Of a DNA stretch of 46,417 nucleotides, positions 10,401 to 25,400 are shown piece by piece. Below the pieces are notes generated by a model that was not told the origin of the DNA, made no database searches, and worked only from the letters and a program-made list of their open reading frames with translations. Position 1 is the stretch's first letter, and every line of letters begins with the position of its first letter. The translations under genes were made by a program, and so were the position numbers. This DNA comes from Paraphysomonas bandaiensis (taxonomy: Eukaryota; Chrysophyceae), in contig CBFFRP010000506.1 in assembly GCA_965644295.1 (NCBI GenBank), positions 1 through 46,417 of the forward strand. Reading direction: 5' to 3'.

Positions 10401-13400
10401 TCAGGAAGTACATGTGGTATAAGTGCGGCTGAAGTGGAAATTAAGCAACGTGCGAGGTTAGCTTTGATTCAAACGGCTGAATCCGGTGTGCAGCTTCGGG
10501 ACGACACTGAAGATGGACTCGAGTCAACTGTTTCCCTTCTAACAGAACTGGCGTCGAATCCTACGGAGCTTACCGCCGAATCCTGTATAATTCTTCAGCG
10601 TGTGATTGAGAAAACATTACATGCAGCAGATGAGCTAGGCGTATCATACGAAAGAATTGAAGGTTTGTATGGTGCAATCGATACGTGTGCAGTAGTATCC
10701 TCATCCACAGTTACGGTAGACATTCCAAGTCGCCGTCTTTCCGTGACCAGCTCAGCTGCATTCAATATTCAGTCAGGAACTATACAGCCAACAGGAGAGC
10801 CTACATGTATACCATCTGGACAACCTTCCGGTGTTCCATCTGCACAGCCTACTGGTCAACCGTCTGGCACACCATCAGGGCAGCCTACTGGTCAACCGTC
10901 TGGCGTACCATCAGGACATCCTTCCGGTGTACCATCTGGACAACCAACTGGGGCACCATCGGGGCAACCTACTGGTCAACCGTCTGGCATACCATCAGGA
11001 CAACCAAGTGGGTTACCATCAGGACAACCTACTGGTCAGCCGTCTGGCATACCATCAGGACAACCAAGTGGGTTACCATCAGGACAGCCTACTAGTATAC
11101 CATCAGGACAACCAAGTGGGTTACCATCAGGGCAACCTACTGGTCTACCGTCTGGCATACCATCAGGGCAGCCTACTAGTATACCATCAGGACAACCTTC
11201 CGGTGTACCATCTGGACAGCCTTCAGGTCAACCGACTTGTATACCGTCGGGGCAACCTTTTTGTCTATCGGCTGAACCATCTGGACAACCAACTGGGGCA
11301 CCATCGGGGCAACCTACTGGTCAACCGTCTGGCATACCATCAGGACAACCAAGTGGGTTACCATCAGGACAACCTACTGGTCAACCGTCTGGCATACCAT
11401 CAGGACAACCTTCCGGTGTACCATCAGGACAGCCTACTAGTATACCATCCGGACATCCAAGTGGGGCACCATCTGGACAGCCTACTGGTCAACCGTTTGG
11501 CATACCATCAGGGCAGCCTACTAGTATACCATCAGGACAACCTTCCGGTGTACCATCTGGACAGCCTTCAGGTCAACCGACTTGTATACCGTCGGGGCAA
11601 CCTATTTGTCTATCGGCTGAACCATCTGGACAACCAACTGGGGTACCATCGGGGCAACCTACTGGTCAACCGTCTGGCATACCATCAGGACAACCAAGTG
11701 GGGCACCATCGGGGCAACCTACTGGTCAACCGTCTGGCATACCATCAGGACAACCTTCCGGTGTACCATCAGGGCAGCCTACTGGTATACCATCAGGACA
11801 ACCAAGTGGGTTACCATCTGGACAGCCTACTGGTCAACCGTTTGGCATACCATCAGGGCAGCCTACTAGTATACCATCAGGACAACCTTCCGGTGTACCA
11901 TCTGGACAGCCTTCAGGTCAACCGACTTGTATACCGTCGGGGCAACCTATTTGTCTATCGGCTGAACCATCTGGACAACCAACTGGGGTACCATCGGGGC
12001 AACCTACTGGTCAACCGTCTGGCATACCATCAGGACAACCAAGTGGGGCACCATCGGGGCAACCTACTGGTCAACCGTCTGGCATACCATCAGGACAACC
12101 TTCCGGTGTACCATCAGGGCAGCCTACTAGTATACCATCAGGACAGCCTACTAGTATACCATCAGGACAACCAAGTGGGTTACCATCAGTGCAACCTACT
12201 GGTCTACCGTCTGGCATACCATCAGGGCAGCCTACTAGTATACCATCAGGACAACCTTCCGGTGTACCATCTGGACAGCCTTCAGGTCAACCGACTTGTA
12301 TACCGTCGGGGCAACCTTTTTGTCTATCGGCTGAACCATCTGGACAACCAACTGGGGCACCATCAGGACAACCTACTGGTCAACCGTCTGGCATACCATC
12401 AGGACAACCAAGTGGGTTACCCTCAGGACAGCCTACTAGTATACCATCAGGACAACCTTCTGGTGTACCATCAGGACAACCTACTGGTCAACCGTTTGGC
12501 GTACCTTCTGGACAACCTTCCGGTGTACCATCAGGACAGCCTACTAGTATACCATCCGGACAACCTTCCGGTGTACCATCTGGACAGCCTACTGGTCAAC
12601 CGTCTGGCATACCATCAGGACAACCTTCCGGTGTACCATCTGGACAGCCTTCAGGTCAACCGACTTGTATACCGTCGGGGCAACCTATTTGTCTATCGGC
12701 TGAACCATCTGGACAACCAACTGGGGCACCATCGGGGCAACGTACTGGTCAACCGTCTGGCATACCATCAGGACAACCAAGTGGGTTACCCTCAGGACAG
12801 CCTACTAGTATACCATCAGGACAACCTACTGGTCAACCGTTTGGCGTACCTTCTGGACAACCTTCCGGTGTACCATCAGGACAGCCTACTAGTATACCAT
12901 CCGGACATCCAAGTGGGGTACCATCTGGACAGCCTACTGGTCAACCGTCTGGCATACCATCAGGACAACCTTCCGGTGTACCATCTGGACAGCCTTCAGG
13001 TCAACCGACTTGTATACCGTCGGGGCAACCTATTTGTCTATCGGCTGAACCATCTGGACAACCAACTGGGGCACCATCGGGGCAACCTACTGGTCAACCT
13101 TCTGGCATACCATCAGGACAACCAAGTGGGTTACCATCAGGACAACCTACTGGTCAACCGTTTGGCATACCATCTGGACAACCTTCCGGTGTACCATCAG
13201 GACAGCCTACTAGTATACCATCCGGACATCCAAGTGGGGCACCATCTGGACAGCCTACTGGTCAACCGTCTGGCATACCATCAGGGCAGCCTACTTGTAT
13301 ACCATCAGGACAACCTTCCGGTGTACCATCAGGGCAGCCTACTGGTATACCATCAGGACAACCTTCCGGTGTACCATCTGGACAGCCTTCAGGTCAACCG

Positions 13401-16400
13401 ACTTGTATACCATCAGGACAACCAAGTGGGTTACCATCAGTGCAACCTACTGGTCAACCGTCTGGCATACCATCAGGACAACCAAGTGGGTTACCATCAG
13501 GACAGCCTACTAGTATACCATCAGGACAACCTTCTGGTGTACCATCAGGACAACCTACTGGTCAACCGTTTGGCGTACCTTCTGGACAACCTTCCGGTGT
13601 ACCATCAGGACAGCCTACTAGTATACCATCCGGACATCCAAGTGGGGTACCATCTGGACAGCCTACTGGTCAACCGTCTGGCATACCATCAGGACAACCT
13701 TCCGGTGTACCATCTGGACAGCCTTCAGGTCAACCGACTTGTATACCGTCGGGGCAACCTATTTGTCTATCGGCTGAACCATCTGGACAACCAACTGGGG
13801 CACCATCGGGGCAACCTACTGGTCAACCGTCTGGCATACCATCAGGACAACCAAGTGGGTTACCATCAGGACAGCCTACTAGTATACCATCAGGACAACC
13901 TTCTGGTGTACCATCAGGACAACCTACTGGTCAACCGTTTGGCGTACCTTCTGGACAACCTTCCGGTGTACCATCAGGACAGCCTACTAGTATACCATCC
14001 GGACATCCAAGTGGGGTACCATCTGGACAGCCTACTGGTCAACCGTCTGGCATACCATCAGGACAACCTTCCGGTGTACCATCTGGACAGCCTTCAGGTC
14101 AACCGACTTGTATACCGTCGGGGCAACCTTTTTGTCTATCGGCTGAACCATCTGGACAACCAACTGGGGCACCATCGGGGCAACCTACTGGTCAACCGTC
14201 TGGCATACCATCAGGACAACCAAGTGGGTTACCCTCAGGACAGCCTACTAGTATACCATCAGGACAACCTTCTGGTGTACCATCAGGACAACCTACTGGT
14301 CAACCGTTTGGCGTACCTTCTGGACAACCTTCCGGTGTACCATCAGGACAGCCTACTAGTATACCATCCGGACATCCAAGTGGGGTACCATCTGGACAGC
14401 CTACTGGTCAACCGTCTGGCATACCATCAGGACAACCTTCCGGTGTACCATCTGGACAGCCTACTGGTCAACCGTCTGGCATACCATCAGGACAACCTTC
14501 CGGTGTACCATCTGGACAGCCTACTGGTCAACCATCTTGCATACCATCAGGACATCCAAGTGGGTTACCATCAGTGCAACCTACTGGTCAACCGTCTGGC
14601 ATACCATCAGGGCAGCCTACTTGTATACCATCAGGACAACCTTCCGGTGTACCATCTGGACAACCTTCTGGTGTACCATCAGGACAACCTACTGGTCAAC
14701 CGTTTGGCGTACCTTCTGGACAACCTTCCGGTGTACCATCAGGACAGCCTACTAGTATACCATCCGGACATCCAAGTGGGGTACCATCTGGACAGGCTAC
14801 TGGTCAACCGTCTGGCATACCATCAGGACAACCTTCCGGTGTACCATCTGGACAGCCTTCAGGTCAACCGACTTGTATACCGTCGGGGCAACCTATTTGT
14901 CTATCGGCTGAACCATCTGGACAACCAACTGGGGCACCATCGGGGCAACCTACTGGTCAACCGTCTGGCATACCATCAGGACAACCAAGTGGGTTACCAT
15001 CAGGACAGCCTACTAGTATACCATCAGGACAACCTTCTGGTGTACCATCAGGACAACCTACTAGTATACCATCCGGACATCCAAGTGGGGTACCATCTGG
15101 ACAACCTACTGGTCAACCGTCTGGCATACCATCAGGACAACCTTCCGGTGTACCATCTGGACAGCCTACTGGTCAACCGTCTGGCATACCATCAGGACAA
15201 CCTTCCGGTGTACCATCTGGACAGCCTTCAGGTCAACCGACTTGTATACCGTCGGGGCAACCTATTTGTCTATCGGCTGAACCATCTGGACAACCAACTG
15301 GGGCACCATCGGGGCAACCTACTGGTCAACCGTCTGGCATACCATCAGGACAACCAAGTGGGTTACCATCAGGACAGCCTACTAGTATACCATCAGGACA
15401 ACCTTCTGGTGTACCATCAGGACAACCTACAGGTCAACCGTTTGGCGTACCTTCTGGTCAACCTTCCGGTGTACCATCAGGACAGCCTACTAGTATACCA
15501 TCCGGACATCCAAGTGGGGTACCATCTGGACAGCCTACTGGTCAACCGTCTGGCATACCATCAGGACAACCTTCCGGTGTACCATCTGGACAGCCTTCAG
15601 GTCAACCGACTTGTATACCGTCGGGGCAACCTTTTTGTCTATCGGCTGAACCATCTGGACAACCAACTGGGGCACCATCGGGGCAACCTACTGGTCAACC
15701 GTCTGGCATACCATCAGGACAACCAAGTGGGTTACCCTCAGGACAGCCTACTAGTATACCATCAGGACAACCTTCTGGTGTACCATCCGGACAACCTACT
15801 GGTCAACCGTTTGGCGTACCTTCTGGACAACCTTCCGGTGTACCATCAGGACAGCCTACTAGTATACCATCCGGACATCCAAGTGGGGTACCATCTGGAC
15901 AGCCTACTGGTCAACCGTCTGGCATACCATCAGGACAACCTTCCGGTGTACCATCTGGACAGCCTACTGGTCAACCGTCTGGGTTACCATCAGGACAATC
16001 TTCCGGTGTACCATCTGGACAGCCTACTGGTCGACCATCTTGCATACCATCAGGACATCCAAGTGGGTTACCATCAGTGCAACCTACTGGTCAACCGTCT
16101 GGCATACCATCAGGGCAGCCTACTTGTATACCATCAGGACAACCTTCCGGTGTACCATCTGGACAGCCTTCTGGTCAACCGACTTGTATACCGTCGGGGC
16201 AACCTATATGTCTATCGGCTGAACCATCTGGACAACCAACTGGGGCACCATCGGGGCAACCTACTGGTCAACCGTCTGGCATACCATCAGGACAACCAAG
16301 TGGGTTACCATCAGGACAGCCTACTAGTATACCATCAGGACAACCTTCTGGTGTACCATCAGGACAACCTACTGGTCTACCGTCTGGCATACCATCAGGA

Positions 16401-19400
16401 CATCCAAGTGGGTTACCATCAGGACAGCCTACTAGTATACCATCCGGACATCCAAGTGGGGCACCATCTGGACAGCCTACTGGTCAACCGTCTGGCATAC
16501 CATCAGGGCAGCCTACTTGTATACCATCAGGACAACCTTCCGGTGTACCATCTGGACAGCCTTCTGGTCAACCGACTTGTATACCGTCGGGGCAACCTAT
16601 ATGTCTATCGGCTGAACCATCTGGACAACCAACTGGGGCACCATCGGGGCAACCTACTAGTCAACCGTCTGGCATACCATCAGGACAACCAAGTGGGTTA
16701 CCATCAGGGCAGCCTACTAGTGTACCATCAGGACAACCAAGTGGGTTACCATCAGGGCAACCTACTGGTCTACCGTCTGGCATACCATCAGGGCAGCCTA
16801 CTAGTATACCATCAGGACAACCTTCCGGTGTACCATCTGGACAGCCTTCAGGTCAACCGACTTGTATACCGTCGGGGCAACCTATTTGTCTATCGGCTGA
16901 ACCATCTGGACAACCAACTGGGGCACCATCAGGACAGCCTACTGGTATACCATCAGGACAACCTTCTGGTGTACCATCAGGACAACCAAGTGGGGCACCA
17001 TCGGGGCAACCTACTAGTCAACCGTCTGGCATACCATCAGGACAACCAAGTGGGTTACCATCAGGACAGCCTACTAGTATACCATCAGGACAACCAAGTG
17101 GGTTACCATCAGTGCAACCTACTGGTCTACCGTCTGGCATACCATCAGGGCAGCCTACTAGTATACCATCAGGACAACCTTCCGGTGTACCATCTGGACA
17201 GCCTTCAGGTCAACCGACTTGTATACCGTCGGGGCAACCTTTTTGTCTATCGGCTGAACCATCTGGACAACCAACTGGGGCACCATCGGGGCAACCTACT
17301 AGTCAACCGTCTGGCATACCATCAGGACAACCAAGTGGGTTACCATCAGGACAGCCTACTAGTGTACCATCAGGACAACCAAGTGGGTTACCATCAGGGC
17401 AACCTACTGGTCTACCGTCTGGCATACCATCAGGGCAGCCTACTAGTATACCATCAGGACAACCTTCCGGTGTACCATCTGGACAGCCTTCAGGTCAACC
17501 GACTTGTATACCGTCGGGGCAACCTATTTGTCTATCGGCTGAACCATCTGGACAACCAACTGGGGCACCATCAGGACAGCCTACTGGTATACCATCAGGA
17601 CAACCTTCTGGTGTACCATCAGGACAACCAAGTGGGGCACCATCAGGACAGCCTACTAGTATACCATCAGGACAACCTTCTGGTCAACCGTCTGGCATAC
17701 CATCAGGACAACCAAGTGGGTTACCATCAGGACAGCCTACTAGTATACCATCAGGGCAGCCTTCTGGTGTACCATCAGGACAACCTACTGGTCAACCGTT
17801 TGGCGTACCTTCTGGACAACCTTCCGGTGTACCATCAGGACAGCCTACTAGTATACCATCCGGACATCCAAGTGGGGTACCATCTGGACAGCCTACTGGT
17901 CAACCGTCTGGCATACCATCAGGACAACCTTCCGGTGTACCATCTGGACAGCCTTCAGGTCAACCGACTTGTATACCGTCGGGGCAACCTATTTGTCTAT
18001 CGGCTGAACCATCTGGACAACCAACTGGGGCACCATCGGGGCAACCTACTGGTCAACCGTCTGGCATACCATCAGGACAACCAAGTGGGTTACCATCAGG
18101 ACAGCCTACTAGTATACCATCAGGACAACCTTCTGGTGTACCATCAGGACAACCTACTGGTCAACCGTTTGGCGTACCTTCTGGACAACCTTCCGGTGTA
18201 CCATCAGGACAGCCTACTAGTATACCATCCGGACATCCAAGTGGGGTACCATCTGGACAGCCTACTGGTCAACCGTCTGGCATACCATCAGGACAACCTT
18301 CCGGTGTACCATCTGGACAGCCTTCAGGTCAACCGACTTGTATACCGTCGGGGCAACCTTTTTGTCTATCGGCTGAACCATCTGGACAACCAACTGGGGC
18401 ACCATCGGGGCAACCTACTGGTCAACCGTCTGGCATACCATCAGGACAACCAAGTGGGTTACCATCAGGACAACCTACTGGTCAGCCGTCTGGCATACCA
18501 TCAGGACATCCTTCCGGTGTACCATCAGGACAGCCTACTAGTATACCATCAGGACAACCAAGTGGGGCACCATCAGGGCAACCTACTGGTCTACCGTCTG
18601 GCATACCATCAGGGCAGCCTACTAGTATACCATCAGGACAACCTTCCGGTGTACCATCTGGACAGCCTTCAGGTCAACCGACTTGTATACCGTCGGGGCA
18701 ACCTATTTGTCTATCGGCTGAACCATCTGGACAACCAACTGGGGTACCATCGGGGCAACCTACTGGTCAACCGTCTGGCATACCATCTGGACAGCCTACT
18801 AGTATACCATCCGGACAACCAAGTGGGGCACCATCCGGACAGCCTACTGGTCAACCGTCTGGCATACCATCAGGACAACCTTCCGGTGTACCATCTGGAC
18901 AGCATACTGGTCAACCGTCTGGCATACCATCAGGGCAGCCTACTAGTATACCATCAGGACAACCTTCCGGTGTACCATCTGGACAGCCTTCAGGTCAACC
19001 GACTTGTATACCTTCGGGGCAACCTATATGTCTATCGGCTGAACCATCTGGACAGCCAACAGGGGAACCATCGGGGCAACCTACTGGTCAACCGTCTGGC
19101 ATGCCATCAGGACAACCAAGTGGGTTACCATCAGGGCAGCCTACTGGTCAACCGTCTGGCATACCATTAGGACAACCTTCCGGTGTACCATCAGGGCAGC
19201 CTACTAGTATACCATCCGGACAACCAAGTGGGGCACCATCTGGACAACCTACTGGTCAACCGTCTGGCATACCATCAGGGCAGCCTACTAGTATACCATC
19301 AGGACAACCTTCCGGTGTACCATCTGGACAGCCTTCAGGTCAACCGACTTGTATACCGTCGGGGCAACCTTTTTGTCTATCGGCTGAACCATCTGGACAA

Positions 19401-22400
19401 CCAACTGGGGCACCATCGGGGCAACCTACTGGTCAACCGTCTGGCATACCATCAGGACAACCTTCCGGTGTACCATCAGGGCAGCCTACTGGTCAACCGT
19501 CTGGCATACCATCAGGACAACCTTCCGGTGTACCATCAGGACAGCCTACTAGTATACCATCAGGACAACCAAGTGGGGCACCATCTGGACAGCCTACTGG
19601 TCTACCGTCTGGCATACCATCAGGGCAGCCTACTAGTATACCATCAGGACAACCTTCCGGTGTACCATCAGGACAGCCTTCAGGTCAACCGACTTGTATA
19701 CCGTCGGGGCAACCTTTTTGTCTATCGGCTGAACCATCTGGACAACCAACTGGGGCACCATCGGGGCAACCTACTGGTCAACCGTCTGGCATACCATCAG
19801 GACAACCTTCCGGTGTACCATCAGGGCAGCCTACTGGTCAACCGTCTGGCATACCATCAGGGCAGCCTACTAGTATACCATCAGGACAACCTTCCGGTGT
19901 ACCATCTGGACAGCCTTCAGGTCAACCGACTTGTATACCGTCGGGGCAACCTTTTTGTCTATCGGCTGAACCATCTGGACAACCAACTGGGGCACCATCG
20001 GGGCAACCTACTGGTCAACCGTCTGGCATACCATCAGGACAACCTTCCGGTGTACCATCAGGGCAGCCTACTGGTCAACCGTCTGGCATACCATCAGGAC
20101 AACCTTCCGGTGTACCATCAGGACAGCCTACTAGTATACCATCAGGACAACCAAGTGGGGCACCATCTGGACAGCCTACTGGTCTACCGTCTGGCATACC
20201 ATCAGGGCAGCCTACTAGTATACCATCAGGACAACCTTCCGGTGTACCATCAGGACAGCCTTCAGGTCAACCGACTTGTATACCGTCGGGGCAACCTTTT
20301 TGTCTATCGGCTGAACCATCTGGACAACCAACTGGGGCACCATCGGGGCAACCTACTGGTCAACCGTCTGGCATACCATCAGGACAACCTTCCGGTGTAC
20401 CATCAGGGCAGCCTACTGGTCAACCGTCTGGCATACCATCAGGGCAGCCTACTAGTATACCATCAGGACAACCTTCCGGTGTACCATCTGGACAGCCTTC
20501 AGGTCAACCGACTTGTATACCGTCGGGGCAACCTTTTTGTCTATCGGCTGAACCATCTGGACAACCAACTGGGGCACCATCGGGGCAACCTACTGGTCAA
20601 CCGTCTGGCATACCATCAGGACAACCTTCCGGTGTACCATCAGGGCAGCCTACTGGTCAACCGTCTGGCATACCATCAGGGCAGCCTACTAGTATACCAT
20701 CAGGACAACCTTCCGGTGTACCATCTGGACAGCCTTCAGGTCTACCGACTTGTATACCGTCGGGGCAACCTTTTTGTCTATCGGCTGAACCATCTGGACA
20801 ACCAACTGGGGCACCATCGGGGCAACCTACTGGTCAACCATCTTGCATACCATCAGGACATCCAAGTGGGTTACCATCAGGGCAGCCTACTAGTATACCA
20901 TCAGGACAACCAAGTGGGGCACCATCTGGACAGCCTACTGGTCTACCGTCTGGCATACCATCAGGGCAGCCTACTGGTATACCATCAGGACAACCTTCCG
21001 GTGTACCATCTGGACAGCCTTCAGGTCAACCGTCTGGCATACCATCAGGACAGCCTACTAGTATACCATCAGGACAACCAAGTGGGTTACCATCAGGATA
21101 TCCTACGGTGCAACCGACCGGGACACCATCATGTCACCCTACTGGACAACCTTCCAGTGTACCGTCGGGACAACCATCTGGAACGCCATCTACGCAACCT
21201 AACAGTGAACCTACAGCTTTACCAAGTGGGAAGCCTTCGGGACATCCTACGGGTCAACCTTCATATCCACCGTCCGGTCAGCCAACTGGGACTCCATCTG
21301 TTCCTCCTAGCGGCGAACCTACAGTTGTTCCGTCTGGACAACCGAGTGGTGAACCCACAGCCGTTCCATCTGGACAACCAACAGGACAACCTTCCTGTGT
21401 ACCATCTGGCCAGCCGTCCAGCCAACCGTCAACAGAACCCAGCAGTGAGCCTACAGTTTTCCCATCAAGGCAACCGAGTGGTGAACCTACAGTCGTTCCA
21501 TCTGAACAACCCACCGGGCAGCCCACTTATATTCCATCGTGTCAGCCTTCAAGGCAACCTTCCAGTGTACCGTCAGGGCAACCAACGAGCCATCCGTCCT
21601 GCGGCCCTACCTCGCATCCGTCTGGACAACCATCTGGCGTTCCTACTAATATCCCCAGTGGTCAACCAAGCACTCGACCTAGTTGTGAGCCATCAGCTCA
21701 ACCAAGTGAAATGCCGTCTCAAATACCAACTGGAGAACCAACCTGTTTCCCTACAGGAAAGCCTTCACGACAGCCAACAAAACCACCGACTAGCTGTCCA
21801 TCTGAAATTCCAACTGGGCATCCTAGCACGACGCCGAGTGGCGAACCTAGTTTCAACCCCACATGTCATCCAACAGGAGATCCAACTTCACAACCAACAC
21901 GGCAACCCTCTGCACTGCCAAGTAGTCAACCATCTAGTCTTCCATCACTGAGCCCAGCAACCTCCGTTCCAACACAGCTGGGAGATACCAATTCCCCAAC
22001 TATGTCACCAACAAAGCGCCCAACATCCACACCATCAGTTGCACCTTCTTTTCAACCATCATCGAGTCCCACCATGATACCGTTAGACCCTCCAGACTTC
22101 AGTAGCTGTTTGTTTTCACCTGATGGAGTAGTTGTGGTCATACAGTTAACTGACAGTTCCAACAGTGCTGGGCTCGGAAGTGAATTTACCTGCTCACGTT
22201 TATTGAAGTTTACTGGTGACTCGGAGGCGAAATGTAGATGGAAAACCAGGGCATCAGCTCTTTGGGTGTATCCATCCGCACTCTATCCTTTGGATGTTGG
22301 AGACAATGTGACCCTAAGGGAAGGTACTCTTCGCGCTCTCTGTCCCGTTACAGCATCAGCATCGGAGTGTTCGCAATGGGAAACATCAGCCTCACAATCG

Positions 22401-25400
22401 TGTATCATACGCGCACCAGATAATCCAGTTACTCCTGTGGTGACTATATCTGCCCCAACTACTATCGGAGTTTGTGATGATTTTATTTTGGATCTAGCTG
22501 GTTCATATGGTTCTGGTGGAAGGGATTGGATATCAGTTACTATAGACGCATTTTACATGTCCGGGGTGTTGCGTTATCATGAGAATGCAGTCAATATAAC
22601 ATCCTTCTATTTCACTTCGTATAAGCTGAGTCCACCAACAGGACTACCAAGTGCTTTTCTTCAAGCTAATACCACGTATTTATTTGACGTCACGTTATGT
22701 AATTTTTTAGGAAAGTGTGGTACTCACAGTCATGAGTTGCTTGTTGAGAGTGTTGCTGTTCCTGTAGTTTCGATCACGGGGCCTAGCAAAAGAAATATTC
22801 ACTCTAAATACCCCTTAAGCTTGTCTTCCAATGCATATATATCACAATGTGGAGGAGGAATATCACAGTCTCGGTTGAGCTACCAATGGACTGTATCAAA
22901 GTTTGGTGTGACTGACAGTGGCCTGAAAAATATCCACTTGGATCCTACGAAATTTAAAGTACCTGGGTATTCACTTCGTGTGGGTACGACATACACTGTA
23001 ACCTTACGCGTTTTATATGAGCTATCGAAAATGTCGTCAACAGCGTCTGTTGTTGTCACTATACTTCCCTCAAATGTCGTGGCATTGATTAGTGGGGGGT
23101 CCGTTCAGACCGTGAGATTTGGTGATACACTAGTAATCGACGGATCAGAGAGTTATGATGAAGATGTACGTGATTTTCGAGGTGCGGGTGCTGGCTTGAC
23201 ATTCTTGTGGAGCTGTTCTGGATTCGATGTTGGATGCAAAGTTAACATCACGTCGAGTTTGTCAGCTGAATCATTAACCTTGGTTGCTGATTCAGATACA
23301 TTTATTGGCTCTGTATCTACAATAACTCTCACGGTCTATGGTAATGCCAACCGAACAGCGTCTGTTACCACGACTGTAACTGTTCTACCAGCGCTCTCAC
23401 CAAAAGTGACTCTTGACGCCTTGGCTTCGACAATCCGATACGAGGATAGAGTAAAGGTACAAGGTGTTGTTGACTCTCCAATTACTGTGACTGGGACATG
23501 GTCTGTTAATGACAGTACTATAGATTTAGCGTCAGTGTCACTCACGCCAGTTAGCACGTCCTTCACACCCGGTGTGGTTTCCATATTTAATCTTGTTGTC
23601 GGGGGCAGTTCATTGTATGTTGGGTCGTCCTTTACGTTTACACTAACTGTTGGCACTGTCGTGACATCTGTGGATGTCGTCGTTGTAGGCCCACCAGTTC
23701 CAGGTATATTTAAAGTAGATCCAATTGCCGGGTATGAGTTGCAAGATATTTTCTCAATGTCCACTTCGAATTGGTTTGATACAGAATTGCCTCTAACCTA
23801 TTCCTTTGGTTATGTTTCTCTCAGTGGTACTTTTTCGACTGTACATACACGAAGTGAGTTGTCCTATATATCAACGATACTTCCAGCTGGCCCTGAAAAG
23901 CTTGATAGAAAGGTGGTGTGTCGGGTAGTTGGGTATAATGTGTTGGATGCTATGGCGGACTTAAATTTTGACGTTGTTGTTGAGCTTAATACCGTGGTGG
24001 AGGTGGGTTCAACCATAGACAGTTTGTTGAATACCAGCTTGGACAGTGCGGATTCTACTTGGCGTGTTCTAAACGTTGGAACCAGTGTAGTCAACAAAGT
24101 GAACTGTACGACATCTATAAATTGTTCAGATGTGTTTCGGGAGGAGTGTTCGACAGTTAGTTTTACGTGTGGGGAGTGTGTTGCCGGATACTTTGGTGAG
24201 AGTGGACATGCCAATTCCAAATGTTATTCAGAATCTACTGAAAACATCGCAGAAAATTTACATCCTGATGGAAGCTGTACTACTGAGTCAGAATGTGGAG
24301 CATACCAGATTTGCAGTAATGGCTGGTGTATATACCCTCCGAAGACGTGCATTAGTGGTTGTTCCGAAAGAGGAACATGTGTTGCAGAACACATAGCTAC
24401 TGGTGTTTTTATTGACAGTTGCTTGGTGCACGATACATCTTGTCGGGTGGTATGTGTATGCAACAGCGGTTACTCAGGAAGTACATGTGGTATAAGTGCG
24501 GCTGAAGTGGAAATTAAGCAACGTGCGAGGTTAGCTTTGATTCAAACGGCTGAATCCGGTGTGCAGCTTCGGGACGACACTGAAGATGGACTCGAGTCAA
24601 CTGTTTCCCTTCTGACAGAACTGGCGTCGAATCCTACGGAGCTTACCGCCGAATCCTGTATAATTCTTCAGCGTGTGATGGAGAAAACATTACATGCAGC
24701 AGATGAGCTAGGCGTATCATACGAAAGAATTGAAGGTTTGTATGGTGCAATCGATACGTGTGCAGTAGTATCCTCATCCACAGTTACGGTAGACATTCCA
24801 AGTCGCCGTCTTTCCGTGACCAGCTCAGATGCGTTTAAGTCTCTTTTGAACCAGTTCTCTGATATAGTGTTATCTAATATGTTTCCTGGACAAGAAGATG
24901 TGGGTTATATAGAGGATATATCGCGAAGTGTATCGTCAGTGCAGTCGTTTATAAGTGGGGTTATTGATATACCTCTTCCTCGAACCAAAGAGGAGATAGC
25001 TTTTGAAATTCTAAAGTCGAAAGTGAGTATTCTTCTGAATTCGAGTGATTTAAGTTCAACCTTATCAGTGAATGTTGTTGAAACTCCAACGAAGGTGTAT
25101 TCTAACAGTTCTACTTTTGTTTCCAATCCAGTTGCTGTACGCTTGTCAATGCCCTCATATGAAAACACTACAGAAATTGCTGAGATGAATGTCACCCTTC
25201 AGAATGTGATGTCGATAGATTACAATAAGTCGGTTGACTTCAATGCCTCACATTACATTTTTAACACCACATGTGATAGTGATCATCATATGAATGTATA
25301 TAACTACACATGTCCTGTATCTGGAGTGGTAATATCTCATTTTTGCAACGTGTCTGGAGTCCTCTCTTCCACCTGCCCTCAGCCAAAATTGACTCCAGCA

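Noticed and set aside
10785-21885. CRISPR-like repeat/spacer appearance of the tract
   Set aside because: The units are 15 bp, contiguous, in frame and without unique spacers, and the window is clearly eukaryotic.
10831-21951. Two very long open frames (2,779 and 922 codons) in the +1 frame of the PSGQP tract
   Set aside because: They arise because every repeat unit is a multiple of three and lacks stops in that frame. The translation is a low-complexity His/Leu/Asn/Gln repeat, and the main frame has a signal sequence and real domains at both ends.
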